NCBI RefSeq assembly: GCF_003116035.1
Contig: NZ_LGQW01000015.1
Span: 7,300,855 to 7,364,854, forward strand
Direction of reading: 5' to 3'
From: Azospirillum sp. TSH64
GTDB taxonomy: Bacteria; Pseudomonadota; Alphaproteobacteria; Azospirillales; Azospirillaceae
DNA: 64,000 nt
Below, piece after piece: positions 38,943 to 47,259 of the stretch. Below the pieces are notes generated by a model that was not told the origin of the DNA, searched no databases, and saw nothing but the letters and a program-made list of their open reading frames with translations. A program made the translations under genes and the position numbers. Position 1 is the first letter of the stretch. Every line of letters begins with the position of its first letter.

Positions 38943-39105
38943 GCTTTCGCAATCGAAAGCAACTTTAACGCGCCTTCTGATTGAAGGACAACCGGAGCGG
39001 GCTTTCGCAATCGAAATTGGATCCCCTCTCCCCGCTATCGGCGGACCTATGGTCCGCCTGTCGCGTCAGCGCAAACGAAGTTTGCGCGTGAGCGGGGGGA
39101 GAGGG
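38943..39105. repeat. Dispersed repeat A: short palindrome block plus nested-palindrome element
   Basis: This covers most of the 253-bp gap between the binding-protein gene and parB. First comes GCTTTCG-CAAT-CGAAAGC (38943-38960) and a partial second copy at 39001. Then a nested structure: outer stem CCCCTCTCCCCGCT (39023-39036) with AGCGGGGGGAGAGGG (39091-39105), enclosing two hairpins. These are GCGGACC-tat-GGTCCGC (39041-39057) and GCGCAAAC-gaa-GTTTGCGC (39069-39087). The same architecture recurs at 49.1 kb with different stem sequences. It lies just past the parB stop and could also act as a terminator or as a partition site; neither is shown. Confidence 0.8.
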
Positions 39106-39113
39106 AGCAAACC

Positions 39114-39968
39114 TCAGCCGTTCAGCAGGGCGTCGATGCGGTCGCGCAGAGCCTGTAGCCGCTCGCGGTGCTCGCGCTGCAAGGCCTGGGCGACGGTGTC
39201 GATGGCGGCCAGATCCTTGTCCATCCGGTTGATCGCCTTGCCCAGCACCCGCATCGGTTCCGCCGTGCTGGACGCCGCCGGGCGGGCGGCCCGCACCGCA
39301 CCCACCGTCAGACCGCCGGTGCGCGCCGTCTGCCACAGCCGGCGCAGCTCCGCCTCGTCCTCGACGAAGGCCAGCTCGACCAGGGCGGAGCGCGACACCG
39401 CGTCGGGGTTGGCGCGGTAATCGGCCAGGATGTCGTCGGGCAGGCGCAGCACCTTCAGGCGCTTCGACACCTCGGCCTCCGAACAGCCGACCGCCGCCGC
39501 CACCTCCGACTGGGTGTAGCCGTGCGCCTCGATCAGCTGGGACAGGCCGCGGGCGAGGTCGATGGCGTCGAGATCGACGCGCTGGACATTCTCGATCAGC
39601 GCGATCTCTTCGGGCCGGCCCTTGGTGATGATGGCGGCGATGGTGCCGCGGCCGAGCAGCCGGTGGGCGCGCAGCCGCCGCTCGCCGGCCACCAGCCGGT
39701 AGCGGCCCTTCTGCTCCCCTTCCTGGACGAGGACAGGTTGCTGCAACCCGTGGCGGGCGATGGAGTCGGCCAGCGAGCGCAGGGACTCGTCGTCGAACAC
39801 CGTGCGGGGCTGGCCGGGATTGGTCTCGACGGCGTCCAGATCGACCTCGACCAGCCGGGGCAGCATGCCGCTCAGCCCGAACATGCGGTCGGTCTCGGCG
39901 GCGAAGCCGGCCTCCTTGGCCTGGAGCACGGTGGCGGCGGTCTGCCGGGTCAGCTTCTTAGGCGGCAT
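39114..39968 (-). CDS. parB: ParB/RepB-type partition protein
   Basis: A 284-aa CTP-dependent DNA-binding protein that loads at parS sites and directs replicon segregation with ParA. The N-terminal ParB/sulfiredoxin-like domain shows ETNPGQPR, GERRLRA (95-101) and IENVQR (125-130), the motifs that bind CTP. The HTH is at YTQSEVAAAVGCSEAEVSKRL. The C-terminus is a helical dimerisation segment. It overlaps parA by 11 nt and forms the parA-parB partition operon downstream of repA on the same strand. Confidence 0.92.
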   Translation of the reverse strand: MPPKKLTRQTAATVLQAKEAGFAAETDRMFGLSGMLPRLVEVDLDAVETNPGQPRTVFDDESLRSLADSIARHGLQQPVLVQEGEQKGRYRLVAGERRLRAHRLLGRGTIAAIITKGRPEEIALIENVQRVDLDAIDLARGLSQLIEAHGYTQSEVAAAVGCSEAEVSKRLKVLRLPDDILADYRANPDAVSRSALVELAFVEDEAELRRLWQTARTGGLTVGAVRAARPAASSTAEPMRVLGKAINRMDKDLAAIDTVAQALQREHRERLQALRDRIDALLNG

Positions 39969-40980
39969 CGACGGTCTCCTGCAGGCGGCCCATGGCGGTC
40001 AGCAGCGCCGAGGCGATGGCGGCATAGCTCTCCACCCCCGGTGCGCCGATGTCGGCATCCAGCGTGATGACGTTGGCGCCCGCGGCCTGGGCGTAGATGG
40101 TTGCGCGCGGCACCGGCGGGAACACCCGGCGGCTCTCGCCCCACAGGCGCTGGATGTCGTCGAGCGACGAGCGGTCCTGGGTCTGGCGCGGGTTGACCAT
40201 GGTCGGCAGGATGCCCAGCACCTCCAGCCGCGGGTTCAGCCGCCGCTGGATCTTGGCGACGGTGTCGAGGAAGGCGCTGACGCCGAGGATGGCGTGCGGC
40301 TCCGCCTGGCAGGGCACCAGCACATAGTCGGCGGCGGTCAGCGCGTTGATGGTCACCGCACCCAGGTTGGGGGCGCAGTCGATGACGATCACGTCATAGC
40401 GGTCCCGCACCCCGTCCAGCATCTCGGCCAACGCGGTCTGGGCGTTGGTCAGGTTGCCGGGCAGCTCGGTGTCGGCACTGGCCAGCGCGATGCTGGAGGG
40501 CACGACGTCCAGCCCCTCGACGCTCGTGGGGCGGATCACCGCGTCGAGCGGCGTCTTGCCCATCAGCGCATGGTAGAGGACCCTGCCCGCCTCCGTCAGC
40601 GCGACGATGTCGGTCTGCGGCACGCCGACATGGACGGTGGCGTTGCCCTGCGGATCGGCATCGACCAGCAGCACGCGGTTGCCGGCACGGGCCAGGATGA
40701 AGGCCAGATTGATCGAGGTCGCCGTCTTGGCGGTGCCGCCCTTCTGCAAACCGACGGCGACGGTGGTGCCGCGGCGGGGCAGGGGGCTTTCCGGCCGTTC
40801 GAGATCCAGTAGAAGCAACCGGCCCAGCACGTCGCGCGGCAGGGCTTCCTTGCCGGTTTCCCATTTGCTGAGCCGCTGCTTGTCGTATTTGCGGCCCGTC
40901 AGTTCATTGACGAACGCCGCCATCTGCGTCTGGGTCAGGCCGCGCCGTTCCCGCAACGCCTTCAACTGTTCCCCTGTCAC
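39958..40980 (-). CDS. parA: ParA-type partition ATPase with N-terminal HTH
   Basis: A 340-aa Walker-type ATPase of plasmid partition. Residues ~3-45 form an XRE-like helix-turn-helix (ERRGLTQTQMAAFVNEL, RLSKWETGKE), which probably represses its own promoter. The deviant Walker A is KGGTAKTA at residues 80-87, with Ala where Gly is usual. DADPQGNATVHVG, VIVIDCAPNLG and VLVPCQAEPHAILG follow. The GTG at 40980 is preferred because GCAGGAGG lies 7 nt upstream; an in-frame ATG at 41025 exists. It is 121 bp downstream of repA. Confidence 0.92.
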   Translation of the reverse strand: MTGEQLKALRERRGLTQTQMAAFVNELTGRKYDKQRLSKWETGKEALPRDVLGRLLLLDLERPESPLPRRGTTVAVGLQKGGTAKTATSINLAFILARAGNRVLLVDADPQGNATVHVGVPQTDIVALTEAGRVLYHALMGKTPLDAVIRPTSVEGLDVVPSSIALASADTELPGNLTNAQTALAEMLDGVRDRYDVIVIDCAPNLGAVTINALTAADYVLVPCQAEPHAILGVSAFLDTVAKIQRRLNPRLEVLGILPTMVNPRQTQDRSSLDDIQRLWGESRRVFPPVPRATIYAQAAGANVITLDADIGAPGVESYAAIASALLTAMGRLQETVDAA

Positions 40981-41100
40981 GCCCCGTCCTCCTGCCCCGG
41001 CACCGGTCGGCAGCGACCCTAGCAAGTCGTCGCGACTCCGGCAACGGGTGTCTACCGAAGGAGGAGGGGATCAGCGCACCATGGGCATCGACCGGCGGGT

Positions 41101-42045
41101 TCACACCGTCTCGTCGTATTCCACCTTGGGAACGTCGATCCAGTTTTCCGGCTGGCCCTGGCTCTTCTTCCAGAACAGCACCGGCAGGTCGGCGTTCAGC
41201 ACGCGGCCCAGCACGGCACCGCGCGCCTTCATCGTCTCCTTGTATTCCGCCGTCTCGACGATGCGGACGCCGTAGCCGGGGATGCGGTCGGCGGCGAGGA
41301 CGGGATTCAGCGCGTTCTTGAACTTGCGCAGGTCGTTGTCGGAGCCGACGCGCTTGCGCAGCGGCTCCAGCGCCATCCAGAAGGCATGGCCGCGGGCGAG
41401 GTGGGCGCGCGCGATCTCGTACAGGCGCTTCTCCACCGGCTTCAGCGCGAAATACTGGTCGTCGTAGCTCAGCAGATTGTGGCCCAGCGCCGCGCGGGTG
41501 ACCCAGCCCGACAGCGTCAGCTTCAGCCCGCGCACCGCCCGCTCGCCGTCCTTCTTGCGCTGGTAGAGCAGCTTGTAGTCGGAAATCCACGAGAAGGCGC
41601 CGCTCTCGCCCTCGCCGCCGGTTTCCAGGTTGGTCTTGATCTGCGTGCCCTGGAGCCGTTCCAGCGCGCCTTCGATCTTGTCGTAGGCGCTGCCGCCGGC
41701 GGTCTTGCCGACGATGCGCTGGAGGTCGCTGGTGGTGAAGTGCAGCTCGCCCAGCTTGGAGCCCTTGCCGGAGTCCATCTTCTCGCGCAGCAGCGAGATG
41801 GCGTAGAGCAGCACCGCCTTGTCCCAGATCGTCGCAACGCCGACATTCTTCGGCGCCCGCACCTCGATCCGCACCTTCCCGTCATCGTAGGTCGGCAGCG
41901 ATTCCGCCTTGTCCTTCGACAGGCCGAACAGGCTGTAGACCATCATGTGGCGGTCGTTCTGCACATCGCCGGTCAGCGGTGAATCGAGCCGCAGAGCCAA
42001 TTGCAGCGGCCGGTCGAGCAGCTCGGCGTTGATGGTCTGGGTCAT
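41101..42045 (-). CDS. repA: Plasmid replication initiator protein A
   Basis: A 314-aa replication initiator of the RPA type found on alphaproteobacterial plasmids and chromids. Diagnostic parts are MMVYSLFGLSKDK, the YDDGKVRIEV region, TIWDKAVLLYAISLL, FTTSDLQRIVGK, LEGTQIKTN-like LERLQGTQIKTNLETG and LKPVEKRLYEIARAHLA, which form paired winged-helix domains. It reads away from the iteron region, whose nearest iteron is 85 bp upstream of the start. This gene and its iterons define the origin of this replicon. The ATG at 42045 is preferred over the open extension to 42120. Confidence 0.9.
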   Translation of the reverse strand: MTQTINAELLDRPLQLALRLDSPLTGDVQNDRHMMVYSLFGLSKDKAESLPTYDDGKVRIEVRAPKNVGVATIWDKAVLLYAISLLREKMDSGKGSKLGELHFTTSDLQRIVGKTAGGSAYDKIEGALERLQGTQIKTNLETGGEGESGAFSWISDYKLLYQRKKDGERAVRGLKLTLSGWVTRAALGHNLLSYDDQYFALKPVEKRLYEIARAHLARGHAFWMALEPLRKRVGSDNDLRKFKNALNPVLAADRIPGYGVRIVETAEYKETMKARGAVLGRVLNADLPVLFWKKSQGQPENWIDVPKVEYDETV

Positions 42046-42129
42046 GCGATCTCTCCGCTGGTCCCGGGCGGCCTCAAGTGGGTAGAACCCATAATCCACA
42101 AGCCTGCCGCCCGGTTCCACACTGCCGGG

Positions 42130-42661
42130 CCAAACGTCGCCGTTCTGCCGAAAGATTCCCGCGGGCAGCGCCGAATGCCCGGTCGAATGTCGCCGTTCTG
42201 CCAGTTTTTGCCGCCGGTGGCGGGGGAGGGCCGTCGGACGGGAGCCGGACGCGGATTCGGCGGGGGCCGGAGCCGCTCCGGCCGGCCCGCGGTGGCGGCA
42301 ACGTCTGCGTTCTGCCGTGCCGGGGAGGAACGGGGCAGGGGAGCATCAGATCAACATATTGATTTTCCTTGGTTATTACATGGCTTGGGGTCGAGGGATC
42401 GGGCGGGAAGGCCCCTGGGGAGGGCATCGACTGGCAGAACGGCGACGTTCGGACGATCCGCCGAAGGGCCGATTCCCACCCGATTCTCCGCCGATTCCAT
42501 AGCGGGGAGGGGAGGGGAGGGGTGGAATCCGCTCCATCATTCGGCAGAACGGCGACGTTCGGCTGGGCCATCCCATCCGCCCAAGCCGCCGACGGCCAAG
42601 AATCTTTCGGCACAACGGCGACGTTTGGAGCCGAATCTTTCGGCACAACGGCGACACTTCG
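42130..42661. other. Iteron-type origin of replication
   Basis: Seven copies of a 20-bp iteron, consensus GGCAGAACGGCGACGTTYGG. Three point one way (complement at 42130-42149, 42183-42202, 42297-42316). Four point the other way (42433-42452, 42540-42562, 42609-42628, 42642-42661). The last two carry GGCACAACGG. The AT-rich segment at 42345-42382, with the palindromic TCAACATATTGA and a TTATTACAT near-match to a DnaA box, lies between the opposed arrays and is the natural melting region. RepA should bind the iterons. The whole gap 42046-43192 has no supportable gene. Confidence 0.85.
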
Positions 42662-42895
42662 ACCCGGACGGACGGAGGAGCGGTGCTGCAAGTGCTTGAT
42701 TCCTCCGCAAGAATCCAGGCAGGCGTCCGCGAAATGCCGTCCACCGGCGATTCTTCCAAGACCGTGGACAGACGCGCAACGCCACGTACACATTTCAAAA
42801 AACGGGCGAAAACCGCCCTCATGCCGTCGTCGTGCGCCCATGCCAGCTCCTGGCCGGCGCCACGCGCCGGTGTGACGGGCGGTATTCGGTCCAGG

Positions 42896-42927
42896 CAACG
42901 TGAATCTCAGACAACCTGAATCTCAGG
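42896..42927. repeat. Two tandem 16-bp repeats in the origin gap
   Basis: CAACGTGAATCTCAGA (42896-42911) is followed directly by CAACCTGAATCTCAGG (42912-42927), with a partial third CAACC. The role is unknown. It lies on the far side of the iterons from repA, before the next gene. Confidence 0.6.
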
Positions 42928-42993
42928 CAACCCGAAGAGGGCATCGTGACGGAGAGCATCATGACGTAGCGGAGGACCGACCTCCGGAAACAC

Positions 42994-43020
42994 AAAAGGC
43001 CCGGATTGCTCCGGGCCCTT
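42994..43020 (-). terminator. Hairpin with T-run on the minus strand
   Basis: GGCCCGGA (42998-43005), loop TTGC, TCCGGGCC (43010-43017). Read on the minus strand the stem is followed by TTTTG. It would stop transcripts coming leftward toward the origin, though no minus-strand gene lies immediately upstream. It may insulate the origin. Confidence 0.6.
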
Positions 43021-43192
43021 CGTGTCGGACGGAGGAGACCGAGGAAGACCCCGGGCACCCCACATCTGGCGGTTTGGCGACTCCATGATGGCAGGGCAGG
43101 CCCGCAAAGCCAAGCGGATTCACTGCGAATCCGTTGACGCTCTTCCTTTGTCTTCACCCGTCCCAGGGATCGACCGACAGACGGGTAATGCA

Positions 43193-44026
43193 ATGAAGCC
43201 ATACATCGACATGTACAGGCGCTGGATTGCCGTGCCCGGCATCCAGGCCGCCGACATCGCGGTGTTGTCCGCGCTCTATGCCCATGCCGACCGCGACGGT
43301 GTCTGCACCGCCACGCAAGGCGAGCTGGCCGAGGAGCTTGGGCAAAGCCGCGCCTGGTTCAATGCCGTGCTGAAGGGCCTGCAGGAGAAAGCCGCGCAGG
43401 ACGCTCCTTCGGGCACCGCGGCGGCGCTGGTCTGCGCCAAGCCGCGGCGAGGCCTGCGCGGATTCGCCTATCAGCTGGCGGGAATGGAGGGCTTTACCGC
43501 CGGCATGTCCTGTCAGCCGGCTGACAGCAGCGGTTCGCCGGCCGACATCTCCATAGACTCCCAGAATCCTGAATCCTCCTCCTCCCTCCAGGGCGGGGGC
43601 CTCCAGAGCGGGGGGATGGGTCGGCAGGACGAGGCGTTGCCTGCCGGCTGGCAGCCCGATGCCGCCGATCTGGCCTGGGCGGCCCTGGAGCGTCCGGAGG
43701 TCGATGCCGGCCGGGTGACGGCGAAGTTCGTGTCCTGGTGCCGCAAGGCCCACCGCCGCAACGGCTACCGCCCGCCGGATCCGGGGGCCGCATGGCGCCG
43801 CTGGATCGCCCGGGAGCTGGTGGCCCCGGTGGAGCAGCCAGCCGAACAGCCTTTCGTCCAGTCCTCCACCGCCCAACCCCGCCGGGAGCCCCGCAATGAC
43901 CGTCGCCCCGAACTTCGTGCCGAACTCCGAAGCGGTGGCCTGCGTGCCGGCCCTGCGTCCGATGCCGCCGGCCGCAACCGCGATACCCTCGCAGCCTTGC
44001 GGCTTCGCCTCGCTGGCCAGGCTTGA
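43193..44026 (+). CDS. Replication-accessory-like HTH protein
   Basis: A 277-aa protein. Residues ~15-70 form a helix-turn-helix like those of phage and plasmid replication proteins (ADIAVLSALYAHADRDGVC, TQGELAEELGQSRAWFNAVL). A Ser/Gly/Gln-rich linker follows, then a C-terminal domain reminiscent of DnaT-like DNA-binding modules (WQPDAADLAWAALERPEV through AKFVSWCRKAHRRNGYRPPDP and WRRWIARELV). It sits beside the iteron origin and reads away from repA. A helper role in replisome loading is plausible but unproven. The ATG at 43193 is chosen; the open frame to 43022 includes terminator sequence. Confidence 0.65.
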   Translation: MKPYIDMYRRWIAVPGIQAADIAVLSALYAHADRDGVCTATQGELAEELGQSRAWFNAVLKGLQEKAAQDAPSGTAAALVCAKPRRGLRGFAYQLAGMEGFTAGMSCQPADSSGSPADISIDSQNPESSSSLQGGGLQSGGMGRQDEALPAGWQPDAADLAWAALERPEVDAGRVTAKFVSWCRKAHRRNGYRPPDPGAAWRRWIARELVAPVEQPAEQPFVQSSTAQPRREPRNDRRPELRAELRSGGLRAGPASDAAGRNRDTLAALRLRLAGQA

Positions 44027-44598
44027 CGCCGCGGATCTGCGGTTCGAGACCCAGGATCTGGCGCCCGACGAGATCGGGGCGCTCGCCGACCGGGTCGAGC
44101 AGGCCATCGGCACGCTGACCCCGCCGATCGGCATCGAGAATGTGCTGATCGGGCTGGAGAAGCTGGCCGACCGCTTCGCGCTGGAGCTGCCCGACGCCGA
44201 CCTGCTGGAGGCCGATGTGCGGGCGATGGCGGACTGGCCGGCCGACCGCTGGATGGCGGCCTTCGATGCGGTGTGGGCGGCTTTCCGCAGCGGCTGGAGC
44301 CGCTTTCCGACGCTGGGCGACTTCCGCGAGGCGCTGGGCGCCCTGCCGCCGGCGGTGGAAAGCCGCGCCGCCGACGATCTGCGGCGGCTGGCGGGCCGTC
44401 TGCGCCAGGAACAGCAGCTGCGCGCCCGCACCGAGGAGCAGCGCCGCCGCACCCGCGCCCGCGAAGCCGCCCTGGCCGACCGGCAGCGCGAACTGGCGCT
44501 TCAGCGCGCAGCCGAACCCCTGCCCGAACTCCCGCTTGTCCGGGGGCCGGTCGACCAGCATTATCCGCCGGACCACCAGAGAGTGCCGCCAGCGGATG
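43896..44598 (+). CDS. Uncharacterised protein overlapping both neighbours, 3' end unresolved
   Basis: A protein-like frame with helical character: EIGALADRVEQAIGTLTPP, EKLADRFALELPDADLLEADVRAMADW, RWMAAFDAVWAAFRSGWSRFPTLGDFREALGALP, then a charged helix (RLRQEQQLRARTEEQRRRTR). It resembles small replication or prophage accessory proteins, but I cannot name it. The start at 43896 overlaps the previous gene by 131 nt; a later start is possible. The frame has no stop before 46832, deep inside the GT41 gene, and the end given here is only where coding character fades. A TGA in another frame (44597-44599) overlaps the next ATG as ATGA, hinting at a lost or frameshifted stop. Confidence 0.45.
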
Positions 44599-47259
44599 AA
44601 ACCGAACCATCGCCCGCCACATCGCCCGGCCGGGACCGCCGACGCACAGGCGCTGCTGACCCGTGCCGTCACCCATCATCAGACCGGGCAGCTGGCCGAG
44701 GCGGCGACGCTCTACGAACAGGTGCTGAAGCGGCTGCCGCAGCAGGCGGACGCGCTGCACCTGTCGGGGCTGATCAAGGCGCAGACCGGTGCGGTGACGG
44801 AGGGGATCGAGCGGATCCGGCAGGCGGTGAAGGCCGACCCGAGCCAGCCGCTCTTCCATGCCAATCTGGGCCGTCTGCTGGAGGCGGCGGAGCAATGGGA
44901 GGATGCGGCGACTGCCTTCCGCTCGGCGGGCCGTCTGGCGCCGCTCGACCCGTCGCTGCCGCGGATGGAGGCGGCGGGCTGGACGCGGCTGGGCCGGCAG
45001 GAGCCGGCGGCGCAGGCGCTGCTGCGGGCGATGGGGCTGGAACCGGCGGATGCCGGCACCGCGGCGGATCTGGGCGACGCGCTCTACGATTGCGGGCGCT
45101 TCCTGCCGGCCGCCGACTGGTACGGGCGGGCGGCGGCGCTGGAGCCGCACCGGATCCTGGCGGCCTTCAACCGGGGAGCCGCCCTGCGCGACGGCGGCCG
45201 GATCGCCGGGGCGGCGGCGGCCTTCCGGGCGCTGGCGGGACGGGCGCCGGAGATGGCGGAACCGCTGGAGCAATACATGCAGCTGTCCCGGCAGCTGGGC
45301 GGCAACGGAGCCGCTTGGGCGGCGGCCCGCCGGCTGCTGGCGCTGGTGCCGGCGCAGGCGGCGGCGGTCCGCAGCCTGGGCGGTTCCGGGACCGGGCCGG
45401 CGCAGGAGCCGGTCTGGCTCGCACGGCTGGCGCGGCTGGACCCGCTGGCCGAGGATGTGGTGCTGGCGCTGGCCGGCCGGCTCTATGGCCGGCGGCGGAT
45501 CGCGGCGGCGGAGCGGGCATACCGCCACGCGCTGGCGCTGAGGCCGGACTCCGGCCTTGCGCTGTCGGGGCTGGGACTGGCGCGGGCGACGCTGGGGATG
45601 GCGGGGGCCGTGCCGGCGGTGCTGCGTGCGGTGCGGGTGGCGCCCGACGATGCGGCACTCGCCGCCAATGCCGGATCCGCCTTCCAGCTGGCCTTGCAGC
45701 CGGAGGCGGCGCTGTCCTGGCACCGGCGGGCGCTGGTGCTGACGCCCGACGATGTGGCGGCCTGGGTCAACATCGGCACCCTGCTGCTGGAGGCCAACGC
45801 GGCGGAGGAGGCGATCCCGCCGCTCGACCGCGCCAGGCGGCTCGGCGAAATCGCGCAGGACATGGACCAGCTGGCGCTCGCCAACTCCAATCTCGGCGTC
45901 GCCCGGATGGCGCTGGGGCTGCATGGGGAGGCGGTGGCGGCTTTCCGCGCGGCGCTCGACCGGACGCCGGACGACGCGGCGATCCGCTCCAACATGCTGT
46001 TCTGCCTGTGCTTCGACGACCGGGCCGATCCGGTCGAGGTCTTCCGCGAGCATCGCGCCTTCCAACGCCATCTGCCGGCGGTCCCGGCCGTTCCCCATGC
46101 GGTGGAGAGCCGCGACCCGGAGCGGCGTTTGCGCGTCGGCTACCTGTCGCCGGATTTCCAGCGCTATCCGGGGCCGGGCTATCACTTCCTGCTGCCGCTG
46201 ATCGAGGGGCACGACCGCGGGAGGGTCGAGGTCACCTGCTACCACAACGACCGCAGCCGCGATGCCACCACCGAGCGTTTCCAGGCGGCAGCCGACCGCT
46301 GGCGCGACGTGGCGGTGCTGACCGACGAGGAACTCGACCGCCGGATCCGGGAGGACCGCATCGACCTGCTGGTCGATGCCGGCGGCCACATGTCGCGCAA
46401 CCGCATGGCCCTGATGGCGCGCCGCCCGGCGCCGGTTCAGGTCAGCCTGCCGCTCTATCCCAACACCACCGGCCTCGACGCCGTCGATTACCAGCTCGCC
46501 GATCCCCGCCTGGCGCCGCCGGGGGCGGACGCGCTGCATGCGGAAAAGCTGATCCGGCTGCCGGGCTGCGTGCTGTGCTACCGCCCGGCGGACTCCGCCT
46601 TCGCGCCGCCGATCCAGCCGCCGCTGGAGCGCCGCGGCCACATCACCTTCGGGTCCTTCAACAACATCACCAAGGTGAACGCCGCCACCATCGCGCTGTG
46701 GGCGCGGCTGCTGGCGCTGGTGCCGACGGCGAAGCTGGTGCTGAAATGGCGGGGCTTGGGCAGCGGCGGCGGTGCCGACCGGCGCCTGCTGGCCGCCTTC
46801 GCCCGGCACGGCATCGCGGCGGAGCGGCTTGAGCTGCGCGGCGTCACCCCGGATCCCTATCAGGATTACGTCACCATCGACGTGGCGCTCGACCCCGTCT
46901 TCGCCAATGGCGGGACGACGATCTGCGACGCGCTGTGGATGGGCGTGCCGGTGCTGAACCGGACCGGGCCGACGCTGATCGGCCATTGGGGGGCGACCCT
47001 GCTGGACGCCGTCGGGATGGCGGCGCTGGTGACGCGCGACGACGAGGCCTATCTGGCGCAGGGCGTCCGGCTGGCGACCGACCGCGCCTTCCTCGACGCG
47101 CAGCGCGGGGATTTGCGCGAGCGGATGCGGCGGTCGGCCCTGATGGACGAGACCGGCTATGCCCGCGCGGTGGAGGCCGGCTATCGCACGGCGTGGCGCC
47201 GCTGGTGCGCCGGGTTGCCGCCGGTTGCGTTCGATATGCCGGAAGGGGAGGGGCGGTGA
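44596..47259 (+). CDS. TPR protein with GT41 (OGT-like) glycosyltransferase domain
   Basis: An 887-aa protein. Residues ~15-480 are tetratricopeptide repeats (LLTRAVTHHQTGQLAEAATLY, HANLGRLLEAAEQWEDAATAF). Residues ~510-870 form an O-GlcNAc-transferase-like GT41 domain: RVGYLSPDF, LLVDAGGHMSRNRMALMARR, TTGLDAVDYQLADP, HITFGSFNNITKVN, and NGGTTICDALWMGVPVLNRTG for the nucleotide-sugar site. The His after SPDF that is usual in OGT is Tyr (SPDFQRYPG), and the LDTFPYNGGTT motif reads LDPVFANGGTT. It heads a cluster with a GT9 gene (TGATG overlap) and a broken third gene. The target may be a surface polymer or flagellin. Confidence 0.85.
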   Translation: MKPNHRPPHRPAGTADAQALLTRAVTHHQTGQLAEAATLYEQVLKRLPQQADALHLSGLIKAQTGAVTEGIERIRQAVKADPSQPLFHANLGRLLEAAEQWEDAATAFRSAGRLAPLDPSLPRMEAAGWTRLGRQEPAAQALLRAMGLEPADAGTAADLGDALYDCGRFLPAADWYGRAAALEPHRILAAFNRGAALRDGGRIAGAAAAFRALAGRAPEMAEPLEQYMQLSRQLGGNGAAWAAARRLLALVPAQAAAVRSLGGSGTGPAQEPVWLARLARLDPLAEDVVLALAGRLYGRRRIAAAERAYRHALALRPDSGLALSGLGLARATLGMAGAVPAVLRAVRVAPDDAALAANAGSAFQLALQPEAALSWHRRALVLTPDDVAAWVNIGTLLLEANAAEEAIPPLDRARRLGEIAQDMDQLALANSNLGVARMALGLHGEAVAAFRAALDRTPDDAAIRSNMLFCLCFDDRADPVEVFREHRAFQRHLPAVPAVPHAVESRDPERRLRVGYLSPDFQRYPGPGYHFLLPLIEGHDRGRVEVTCYHNDRSRDATTERFQAAADRWRDVAVLTDEELDRRIREDRIDLLVDAGGHMSRNRMALMARRPAPVQVSLPLYPNTTGLDAVDYQLADPRLAPPGADALHAEKLIRLPGCVLCYRPADSAFAPPIQPPLERRGHITFGSFNNITKVNAATIALWARLLALVPTAKLVLKWRGLGSGGGADRRLLAAFARHGIAAERLELRGVTPDPYQDYVTIDVALDPVFANGGTTICDALWMGVPVLNRTGPTLIGHWGATLLDAVGMAALVTRDDEAYLAQGVRLATDRAFLDAQRGDLRERMRRSALMDETGYARAVEAGYRTAWRRWCAGLPPVAFDMPEGEGR

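Noticed and set aside
42994-43020. Hairpin as the terminator of a plus-strand gene
   Set aside because: No plus-strand gene lies upstream and the T-run is only on the minus strand.
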